Source: Bacillus proteolyticus (lineage in GTDB: Bacteria; Bacillota; Bacilli; Bacillales; Bacillaceae_G). Taken from it: a DNA stretch of 64,000 nt. How positions within the stretch are numbered: the first letter of the stretch is position 1; each line of letters opens with the position of its first letter. The DNA lies in assembly GCF_001884065.1 (NCBI RefSeq), contig NZ_MACH01000116.1:353518-417517 (forward strand), given 5' to 3'. The position numbers were made by a program, and so were the translations under genes. The notes beneath the pieces were generated by a model that was not told where the DNA came from, ran no database searches, and saw only the letters and a program-made list of their open reading frames with translations. Of this stretch, positions 57,340-64,000 are shown piece by piece.

Positions 57340-58103
57340 ACGATACTCACTCCTTTCGTTACTGTCGTTCCGATACGCTCTCCCGTAACTTCAGTAAAAT
57401 CTTTTGTACCGTTCACAATACTTATCTTTTGCACTCCCATTTTTAATGACGCTAGTGCCGCCTGTACTTTCGGAATCATCCCGCCTGTAATAACCCCTTT
57501 TTCAATAAAAGTATCAATTTCAAATTCGTCCGTTTTCTTTACTAATTTTCCTTCATGTACTATTCCATCTACATCTGTAATAAAAATAAGTTCTTTTGCG
57601 GATAGCGCGGCCGCAATTCCAGCTGCGGCGGTATCCGCATTTATGTTATAAATCTCATTATCATGTATGCCGACTGGAGCAATAACTGGAATATAATTCA
57701 TATTTATTAATCCTTTTAGTAAGGCTGTTTCGACATAACTTACTTCTCCCACATATCCTATCTCCTCGCTGACAGGTTGAACTTGAAGTAAATTGCCGTC
57801 ACATCCTGAGCAACCTACCGCAAGTAAATTATGCTTTTGTAAATTCATTACGAGTTTTTTATTCGTACTTCCGCATAGCACCATTTGAACAATATCCATA
57901 ACTTCTTTTGGTGTTACTCGTAACCCATCTCTTTTTTCTACTTTGATGTTACAATCTATTAATTTGGCATCAATTTCTGGACCACCACCATGAACAATCA
58001 CTACCTTATACTTTTGTTGCAATTTCTTTATACAATCAAAAAACAGATCATTTAATTGATTCAACATACTACCGCCGCATTTCACTACAATATAATCGCT
58101 CAT
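57336..58103 (-). CDS. argB: Acetylglutamate kinase
   Basis: 255 residues, amino acid kinase fold. VVKCGGSML near the start, [11 protein letters not shown] for ATP/acetylglutamate and [10 protein letters not shown]. It phosphorylates N-acetylglutamate. I set the start at ATG 58103 ([11 protein letters not shown]) with AAGGAG upstream; the longer frame runs back over the argJ end. Confidence 0.95.
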   Translation of the reverse strand: MSDYIVVKCGGSMLNQLNDLFFDCIKKLQQKYKVVIVHGGGPEIDAKLIDCNIKVEKRDGLRVTPKEVMDIVQMVLCGSTNKKLVMNLQKHNLLAVGCSGCDGNLLQVQPVSEEIGYVGEVSYVETALLKGLINMNYIPVIAPVGIHDNEIYNINADTAAAGIAAALSAKELIFITDVDGIVHEGKLVKKTDEFEIDTFIEKGVITGGMIPKVQAALASLKMGVQKISIVNGTKDFTEVTGERIGTTVTKGVSIV

Positions 58104-58114
58104 CTTCCCTCTCC

Positions 58115-59338
58115 TTATGTACGATAACAAGCGTTTATTTTCACATATTCATAGCTTAAGTCACAGCCCCAAGCTGATCCTGTTTCTTCTCCTAAATGTA
58201 AATAAACATCAATAATAATTTCATGTTCTTGTAATCTCTTTTTCATTTCCTCTTCAGAAAATGTTTGAGGCTCACTATTTTTTAATACCGAGATAGATTG
58301 AAGAGTAATATCAATTGCATTTGGATTAATAGCTACTTCACTTTGTCCAATACTACTAATAATTCGCCCCCAATTTGGGTCCTCACCATGTATTGCTGTT
58401 TTCACAAGACTCGAACCGACTATTTGCTTTGCGATTTTCTTTGCCTCTTCATTCGTTTGAGCTCCTAGCACATTTACTTCTATTAACTTCGTAGCGCCTT
58501 CACCATCTTGTGCAATTTTTTTGGCTAAATCTTCACATACCTTCTGTAAAGCAAATACGAAAGTTTCCCACTCTGTATGTTCCATATTGATTGGTTTCGT
58601 TTCTGATAATCCACTTGCCATAGCGATGACCATATCATTCGTAGAAGTATCTCCATCCACCGTAATTTGATTAAATGTATGATTCGTTATTTGTGATAAT
58701 GCTGTTTGCAATACGTCATGCTCTATATTGGCATCTGTTGTAATAAAACTAAGCATCGTTGCCATATTCGGATGAATCATGCCTGAACCTTTAGCAACAC
58801 CAGCGATGGTCACTGCTTTTCCATCAATGATCATCTCATAGCAAGTTTCTTTCGTTATAAGATCCGTCGTTAAAATCGCTTCAGAAAAAGAATGCGCTTC
58901 ACTTACTTCCTTTGTCGGTATAAGAGTTGCAACTCCTTTTCGGATTATATCCATCGGCAGCGGAACACCAATTACACCTGTTGAAGCCACTGCAATGTAA
59001 TTTTCTTTCACTCCAAAATGTTCCGCCCCTAATGCACGCATCTCGTATGCATCTTGTAATCCTTTCATTCCTGTACAAGCATTTGCATTTCCACTATTGA
59101 CGATAATTGCTTGCAATTTCCCCTCAGCTGCTATACTGTCTTTCGTTACTTGCAGCGGGGCTGCTTGTATTTGATTTGTTGTATAAACAGCGGCACATGA
59201 TGCTGGTACATCACAAACGATTGCACCTAAATCCTTTTTCTCCTTTTTCAAACCATTTGCAGTACCGATTGCCGAAAAGCCTTTCGGCGTTACCATTGAA
59301 CCATTTTCTAATTTTGTAATAGACTCTACTTTGATCAT
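58115..59338 (-). CDS. argJ: Bifunctional ornithine acetyltransferase / N-acetylglutamate synthase
   Basis: 407 residues. The self-cleavage site KGSGMIHPNMATML (Thr nucleophile in ATML) splits the protein into alpha and beta chains. It recycles the acetyl group from acetylornithine to glutamate. Two ATGs in a row (59341, 59338); spacing to AAGGGGG favours 59338. Confidence 0.95.
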   Translation of the reverse strand: MIKVESITKLENGSMVTPKGFSAIGTANGLKKEKKDLGAIVCDVPASCAAVYTTNQIQAAPLQVTKDSIAAEGKLQAIIVNSGNANACTGMKGLQDAYEMRALGAEHFGVKENYIAVASTGVIGVPLPMDIIRKGVATLIPTKEVSEAHSFSEAILTTDLITKETCYEMIIDGKAVTIAGVAKGSGMIHPNMATMLSFITTDANIEHDVLQTALSQITNHTFNQITVDGDTSTNDMVIAMASGLSETKPINMEHTEWETFVFALQKVCEDLAKKIAQDGEGATKLIEVNVLGAQTNEEAKKIAKQIVGSSLVKTAIHGEDPNWGRIISSIGQSEVAINPNAIDITLQSISVLKNSEPQTFSEEEMKKRLQEHEIIIDVYLHLGEETGSAWGCDLSYEYVKINACYRT

Positions 59339-59348
59339 CATGTCCCCC

Positions 59349-60386
59349 TTATAGATAAAGCGGCATATGCTGTAAACCCGTTGTTTCTTCTAGTCCCGCT
59401 AATAAATTTGCATTTTGAACCGCTTGCCCAGCTGCGCCTTTCATCATATTGTCTATAACAGAAACGACTGTCACTCTTCCTGTTCTTTCATCGTAAGCTA
59501 TCCCCATATCACAATAATTTGAGCCCCTCACTTCTTTTGGACTTGGAAACTCTCCTTGCGTGCGAATTCGAATAAAAGCCGATTGTTCATACGTTTCTTC
59601 ATATAATTTTTGAAGTTGTTCTATTTTCATTTCTCGTTTCACTTTCGCATAAAGTGTAACCATAATCCCCCGTGATATCGGTATTAAATGTGTACTAAAC
59701 GTGATTGGATTCGTTTCCCTATTCCACTCTGCAAGCATTTGCTCAATCTCAGGAACGTGTTGATGCTCATTTACTTTATAAATGTGCAAGTTATCGTATA
59801 ACTCAGGAAAGTGAGTCATTGTTGTTGGCGTTTTGCCCGCTCCAGATACTCCTGATTTCGCATCAATAATAATCGAATCTTCTTCAATCATGCCGATACG
59901 TACTAACGGCGCTATCGCTAATAATGCCGCTGTAGCAAAACATCCTGGGTTTGCAATTAAATCTGCATTTTGAATCTCGGACCTTTTCCATTCACTTAAC
60001 CCATATACTGCTTTCCTAAGAATTTCTTCCTGTGCAGCTTGCCTTTTATACCACAGTTCATATGACGAGGGATCTATCATACGAAAGTCTCCAGATAGGT
60101 CAATTACTTTTAAACCCACCTGTAATAATTTTGGAGTTAACTCTACCGATACTCCTGCCGGGGTTGCTAAAAATACAATTTCCGCGGTCTTTTCTATTGC
60201 CTCCACATCAATTTCTTGTAACGTATGGACAAGAACATTTCGAAGATGCGGATATACATTTGTTATACACTCACCAACTTGTGAAAAAGAATGGAGAGAT
60301 GCTATCGAAAAATATGGATGTTGTTCTAATAACCGAATTAACTCAATGCCTCCATATCCAGTTGCTCCAATAATTGCGACTTTCAT
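59349..60386 (-). CDS. argC: N-acetyl-gamma-glutamyl-phosphate reductase
   Basis: 345 residues. The Rossmann start is IIGATGYGGIELIRLL; the catalytic Cys is in NPGCFATAALLAI. It reduces acetylglutamyl phosphate with NADPH. First gene of the arginine operon, ~35 bp after a perfect promoter -10. Confidence 0.96.
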   Translation of the reverse strand: MKVAIIGATGYGGIELIRLLEQHPYFSIASLHSFSQVGECITNVYPHLRNVLVHTLQEIDVEAIEKTAEIVFLATPAGVSVELTPKLLQVGLKVIDLSGDFRMIDPSSYELWYKRQAAQEEILRKAVYGLSEWKRSEIQNADLIANPGCFATAALLAIAPLVRIGMIEEDSIIIDAKSGVSGAGKTPTTMTHFPELYDNLHIYKVNEHQHVPEIEQMLAEWNRETNPITFSTHLIPISRGIMVTLYAKVKREMKIEQLQKLYEETYEQSAFIRIRTQGEFPSPKEVRGSNYCDMGIAYDERTGRVTVVSVIDNMMKGAAGQAVQNANLLAGLEETTGLQHMPLYL

Positions 60387-60423
60387 AAGCTCCTCCTCAT
60401 ATCGATTCTTTAAATTAAGTATG

Positions 60424-60452
60424 ATTATAATATTGTATATTTATAGAGTCAA
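60424..60452 (-). promoter_or_regulatory. Sigma-A promoter of the arginine operon
   Basis: On the minus strand, TTGACT (complement of 60447-60452), 17-nt spacer and perfect TATAAT (complement of 60424-60429). The A/T-rich flanks may hold ARG boxes for ArgR/AhrC, but no copy matches the consensus well enough to mark. Confidence 0.8.
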
Positions 60453-60610
60453 TTAAATATTTATAAATTTTTAAAACTTAAAAAACTTAATTTTACTAAG
60501 AAAACAATATATACGATCTAATTTTTATACAAAAACAATGTATAATAGTATTTTTATTTCACTTCAAGTACAATAAAACAATACATGTATACATACAGGT
60601 GGGGAAAAAC

Positions 60611-60796
60611 ATGAATGAAAAATTAATTGAGAAAATGATTACAAAAAGTTTTCGGCAATATCAATGTAATCCTGTTTCAAAAGAGGATCAGGAAATGCTA
60701 ATTAAACATATTCAAACGATGATTCATTCAAATACTGAAATTGATGTATACGAGGCAGTTGAGGATATCGTTTACGATTATGTGACTGGACAATAA
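60611..60796 (+). CDS. yqzH: YqzH-like small protein
   Basis: 61 residues, soluble, helical, acidic C-terminus (YEAVEDIVYDYVTG). It lies convergent to yqjQ as yqzH does in B. subtilis. I chose ATG 60611 with AGGTGGGG upstream. Function unknown. Confidence 0.75.
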   Translation: MNEKLIEKMITKSFRQYQCNPVSKEDQEMLIKHIQTMIHSNTEIDVYEAVEDIVYDYVTGQ

Positions 60797-60835
60797 AAAA
60801 ATAGGAGATTTCCATATGGAAATCTCCTATTTTTT
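60796..60835. terminator. Bidirectional terminator yqzH/yqjQ
   Basis: Perfect 18-bp stem 60796-60813 (core ATAGGAGATTTCC) with 60818-60835, 4-nt loop. Both stop codons lie in or next to it. Confidence 0.9.
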
Positions 60836-61621
60836 ACTTAATGATTTGCCTGCAACACGTTCAAATAAACCTGGGAATAATGCATAGAGCTTTGGCCCCA
60901 TTCCCATCCACTTCGGCAAGTTTACTTCACGTTTTTTCGTTTGCATCGCCTTTACGATTTGTTCTGCTGCATATGTTGGCTTTAACATGTAACGTCCCAT
61001 ATTTTTCACATATGTACCTGATTGATCGGCTATTTCAAAAAAGTTCGTGTCTATCGGTCCTGGGTTAATTGCTGTTACATACACATTTGTGTTAGATAAC
61101 TCCATACGCAAACTATTCGTAAATCCTAATACAGCGTGTTTTGTTGCTGCATAAGCACTCGACTTCGGAGTTGCAATTTTTCCAGCCAATGAAGCAATAT
61201 TAATAATTTGTCCTTCGTTCCTTTTTACCATATAAGGTAATACTGCTTTCGTACAAGCTACTAATCCAAATACATTGACTTGAAACATATCCTTTACTTC
61301 ATCCATTGAAGCATCTTCAAACGTTTTAAAAATACCAAACCCAGCATTATTTACCAATATATCAATACGTCCTACTTCTTGTAATACCTTTGAAAAAACA
61401 GATTGTACTTTCGTTTCTTCACTTACATCTAATACATAGTAATAGCAAGGCGTATTATACGTTGCTTTAATTTTGTCTGCTAATGCTTGTAGCTTCTCTT
61501 CTGTTCGAGCCATTAATACTGGAGTTGCTCCCTGCTCTGCAACTTGCATTGCAACTTGCTCTCCAATTCCACTAGAAGCACCTGTAATGACGATTACTTT
61601 GTCCTGTAAACGTCCCGTCAT
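60827..61621 (-). CDS. yqjQ: Short-chain dehydrogenase/reductase (YqjQ)
   Basis: 264 residues, classical SDR. Cofactor motif TGASSGIGEQ, NNAG in DILVNNAGFG, active-site Ser/Tyr/Lys as IASLAGKIATPKSSAYAATK. Substrate unknown. I chose ATG 61621 with AGGTGA upstream; GTG 61630 is also in frame. Next to yqjP as in B. subtilis. Confidence 0.88.
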   Translation of the reverse strand: MTGRLQDKVIVITGASSGIGEQVAMQVAEQGATPVLMARTEEKLQALADKIKATYNTPCYYYVLDVSEETKVQSVFSKVLQEVGRIDILVNNAGFGIFKTFEDASMDEVKDMFQVNVFGLVACTKAVLPYMVKRNEGQIINIASLAGKIATPKSSAYAATKHAVLGFTNSLRMELSNTNVYVTAINPGPIDTNFFEIADQSGTYVKNMGRYMLKPTYAAEQIVKAMQTKKREVNLPKWMGMGPKLYALFPGLFERVAGKSLSKK

Positions 61622-61630
61622 TGCTGTCAC

Positions 61631-62584
61631 CTACTTTGCATAATAAATCAATTGTGGTGAAGATTCATCAATCATCACTTGTTGATTATATGCTAAAAAG
61701 TCTAATTGTCCAACAGTTTCTGAGATAGTAAGTGGCAATTGCTCTTTATATAATACCGGAAATAGTTTTACACATACTTCAAATGCTGTCATTGGCTTTT
61801 CCTTTAATAGCTCCAGCACTTTAAAAGCACGTGTCTCTTGCTTTTGTAATCTTGTTTCAATAAGTTGTTTCACATTCAGAACATCTTCCCCATGCCCGGA
61901 TAAAATACGTGAAATATTCATTTCACTTAAACGTTTTAACGTTTGATTATACTGCAACAAAGGATGCGCTCTTTCTGTTTGCCCTTCATATGGTGGTTCT
62001 AATATTGGATTTGAAGAAATATGACTAATGAGAGCATCCCCACCAATTAATATTCCATCTGATTCTCTATATAATGAAATATGAGTAGAAGCATGACCTG
62101 GGGTTTCAATCACTGTAAATCCAGGTAACGAATCTATACGATCTCCCTCTCTCACGGTATGTGTTAACGACCTATTACAAGAATATTTAATTGTCTTCGT
62201 CGTCAATAATGCCTCACCATTCAAAAATGCTGCTGGAACGCCGAACTGCAAGGCCGTCTCTTTAAAAAATTCATGATACCTCTTTAAAAATTCGGCATTC
62301 TGCGTGATCCAAGGTTCATTCCAAGGATGTCCAATAATTTTTACTTTTTCAGAAAATGTATTTAAAAGTCCACAATGATCCGCATGGTGATGCGTAATAA
62401 CTACCGTTTCAATATCTTCTATCTTATACCCTAATGCACCTAATTGGCTTTCTAGTGCCTTCTTTGCTTCTTCTGTATTTGTCCCTGTATCAATTAACGT
62501 TAATGCTTCTCCCTCAACTAAAAACACATTCACTGTCTCAACTGCAAATGGAACAGGAATCTCCATTCGATGAATCGCCGTCAT
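61631..62584 (-). CDS. yqjP: Metallo-beta-lactamase-fold hydrolase (YqjP)
   Basis: 317 residues. The metal site THHHADHCG (HxHxDH), GHASTHIS and the late SGHGE fit the MBL fold, followed by a C-terminal winged helix-like domain (as in LACTB2-type proteins). I set the start at ATG 62584 (MTAIHRMEI). Activity unknown; often thioesterase or nuclease-like. Confidence 0.85.
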   Translation of the reverse strand: MTAIHRMEIPVPFAVETVNVFLVEGEALTLIDTGTNTEEAKKALESQLGALGYKIEDIETVVITHHHADHCGLLNTFSEKVKIIGHPWNEPWITQNAEFLKRYHEFFKETALQFGVPAAFLNGEALLTTKTIKYSCNRSLTHTVREGDRIDSLPGFTVIETPGHASTHISLYRESDGILIGGDALISHISSNPILEPPYEGQTERAHPLLQYNQTLKRLSEMNISRILSGHGEDVLNVKQLIETRLQKQETRAFKVLELLKEKPMTAFEVCVKLFPVLYKEQLPLTISETVGQLDFLAYNQQVMIDESSPQLIYYAK

Positions 62585-62749
62585 GCTTAGCCCCCCTGTC
62601 TTTTTCCGGTTCAAAAATGAATACCTCTTCAGTTTACAACTTCCCTATAAATTTGTCATTATTTTCAGATAAAAAGAGGTGTTTTCCATAAAAAAACGAA
62701 TTTATGTACATTTATAAGTATTTCTAACCAAATTTAAAGGAGGAACATC

Positions 62750-63589
62750 ATGTCTATTCAAAACATTTCCTTTCTCGGTGCAGGCTCTATTGCCGAAGCG
62801 ATTATTGGTGGTTTATTAAACGCAAATGTTGTTAAAGGGGAACATATCACTGTAAGTAATCGTTCTAATGAGACAAGATTACAGGAGTTACGTAAAACAT
62901 ACGGTGTCAAAGGTACACATAACAAAAAAGAATTACTTGCTGATGCAAATATTCTTTTTCTAGCTATGAAGCCAAAAGATGTCGCAGAAGCGATGATTCC
63001 CCTTAAAGAATACATAAATAATGACTTGCTTATTATTTCGTTGTTAGCAGGTGTTTCTACTCATTCAATTAGAAACCTACTTCAAAAAGACGTTCCGATT
63101 ATTCGTGCGATGCCAAATACATCTGCGGCTATTTTAAAGTCCGCTACTGCTATCTCACCTTCAGAACATGCAACGGAAGAACATATTCGCATTGCAACAT
63201 CGTTATTTGAAACAATCGGTCTCGTCTCTGTTGTAGAGGAAGAAGATATGCATGCTGTCACTGCATTGTCTGGAAGTGGACCAGCTTATATTTATTACGT
63301 AGTAGAGGCGATGGAAGACGCCGCAAAAAAAATTGGTTTAAAAGAAGATGTTGCAAAATCACTTATTCTTCAGACGATGATTGGTGCTGCTGAAATGCTA
63401 AAAGCAAGCGAAAAACACCCTTCTATTTTGCGAAAAGAAATTACTTCTCCTGGCGGAACTACCGAAGCAGGTATTGAAGTGTTACAGGAGCATAATTTTC
63501 AACAAGCATTAATCTCATGTATTACACAAGCAACGAAACGATCACATGATCTTGGAAAAACATTAGAAAAAATAGCAGAAGAAACATAA
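62750..63589 (+). CDS. proI: Pyrroline-5-carboxylate reductase
   Basis: 279 residues. The Rossmann start FLGAGSIAEAIIGGLL binds NAD(P)H, and ALSGSGPAYIYYVVEAM and GGTTEAGIEVL mark the substrate end. It makes proline from pyrroline-5-carboxylate. ATG 62750 has AAAGGAGG upstream. The neighbours yqjP and yqjQ point to proI of B. subtilis rather than proH or proG. Confidence 0.92.
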   Translation: MSIQNISFLGAGSIAEAIIGGLLNANVVKGEHITVSNRSNETRLQELRKTYGVKGTHNKKELLADANILFLAMKPKDVAEAMIPLKEYINNDLLIISLLAGVSTHSIRNLLQKDVPIIRAMPNTSAAILKSATAISPSEHATEEHIRIATSLFETIGLVSVVEEEDMHAVTALSGSGPAYIYYVVEAMEDAAKKIGLKEDVAKSLILQTMIGAAEMLKASEKHPSILRKEITSPGGTTEAGIEVLQEHNFQQALISCITQATKRSHDLGKTLEKIAEET

Positions 63590-63624
63590 AAAACGGAGCT
63601 CAATTTTATTTGAGCTCCGTTTTT
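63589..63624. terminator. Bidirectional terminator after proI
   Basis: 15-bp perfect stem AAAAACGGAGCTCAA (63589-63603) / TTGAGCTCCGTTTTT (63610-63624), 6-nt loop. Confidence 0.9.
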
Positions 63625-63641
63625 ATTTTAATCATATGCTT

Positions 63642-64000
63642 CTAGTTATTACTCTTACCAAAAATCTCTTCTTGCAGACGACGACCTGTTGGTGTTGCTG
63701 CAAGTCCACCTTCTGCGGTTTCACGAAGTGCTACTGGCATCGTTTGTCCAATTCTAAACATCGCCTCAATAACTTCATCACATGGAATTGTACTAGTTAC
63801 ACCAGCTAATGATAAATCAGCTGAAATCATCGCATTCGCAGCTCCTGCTGCATTACGTTTTACACAAGGTACTTCTACAAGCCCTGCAACAGGATCGCAC
63901 ACTAAACCAAGCATATTCTTTAATGAAATTGCCATCGCTGTAGCTGCTTGATCTGGTGTTCCACCAGCCATCTCAACTGCGGCTGCCGCTGCCATTCCAC
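63642..64000 (-). CDS. sdaAA: L-serine dehydratase, iron-sulfur alpha subunit (3' part)
   Basis: The last ~119 residues are in the window; the gene runs off the right edge. LKNMLGLVCDPVAGLVEVPC with the cluster Cys, and CVKRNAAGAANAM, are typical of the [4Fe-4S] L-serine dehydratase alpha chain, which turns serine into pyruvate and ammonia. The start lies outside the window. Confidence 0.92.
   Translation of the reverse strand, partial: GMAAAAAVEMAGGTPDQAATAMAISLKNMLGLVCDPVAGLVEVPCVKRNAAGAANAMISADLSLAGVTSTIPCDEVIEAMFRIGQTMPVALRETAEGGLAATPTGRRLQEEIFGKSNN

Noticed and set aside
60387-60610. ArgR boxes before argC
   Set aside because: Several A/T-rich partial matches exist, but any such region gives them; no copy was good enough to call.

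Overview
The window is low-GC Firmicute DNA. Complete sporulation genes (spoVA operon, spoIIA operon, dacF, spoIIM, mciZ), the gene order fur-yqzK-xerD-deoB-pupG, the rib, bio and arg operons and strong AGGAGG ribosome binding sites all point to the Bacillus cereus group. That assignment rests on recognising the proteins by eye, not on a database search. It is mostly core chromosome. I see no rRNA, tRNA, CRISPR array, prophage or complete insertion sequence. One end of a structured inverted repeat that could belong to a mobile or bcr-type repeat sits at the left edge.

Layout. 1-5.1 kb: spoVA operon (minus strand), which makes the dipicolinic acid channel of the forespore, with a likely sigma-G promoter. 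5.1-6.8 kb: metPS, a sodium-coupled amino acid importer with a 33-residue subunit. 6.9-9.9 kb: spoIIAA-spoIIAB-sigF, the first forespore sigma switch, behind dacF. 9.9-17.8 kb: a block that I do not recall at this point in B. subtilis. It has a GntR-controlled ABC exporter with two paralogous permeases and a palindromic operator, a secreted protein, a MarR regulator, a SIMPL protein, purine permease pbuG and corA. 17.8-24.9 kb: nucleoside catabolism (deoB-pupG-pdp) with a 19-bp palindromic operator, a YtkA-type lipoprotein, xerD, yqzK, fur with its own Fur box, and spoIIM with a sigma-E promoter. 24.9-37.3 kb: small metabolic and regulatory genes (nudF, mciZ, two aldo/keto reductases, GrpB, a secreted 5'-nucleotidase, hydrolases, an antiporter, LacI, GNAT, CDGSH).

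37.4-41.3 kb: FMN riboswitch and ribD-ribE-ribBA-ribH. 41.8-47.7 kb: biotin operon bioA-D-F-H-C-B with a BirA operator. It uses the BioC/BioH route rather than BioW/BioI. 48.2-50.2 kb: a T-box leader with a duplicated antiterminator/terminator module, a tyrosine-rich mini-ORF, and an NhaC-type transporter. 50.2-52.9 kb: a wall-anchored (LPXTG) nucleotidase behind what looks like a PhoP box. 52.9-55 kb: a GDSL lipoprotein, a MarR regulator and two small proteins. 55.2-60.5 kb: arginine operon argC-J-B-D-F. 60.6-64 kb: yqzH, yqjQ, yqjP, proI and the 3' end of sdaAA.

The most unusual structures are regulatory: the tandem T-box module plus tyrosine mini-ORF before the transporter, the four-repeat PhoP-like box before the nucleotidase, and the two dyad operators. 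A second theme is a shared short T-E-G-K repeat in two small secreted proteins that lie 6 kb apart.
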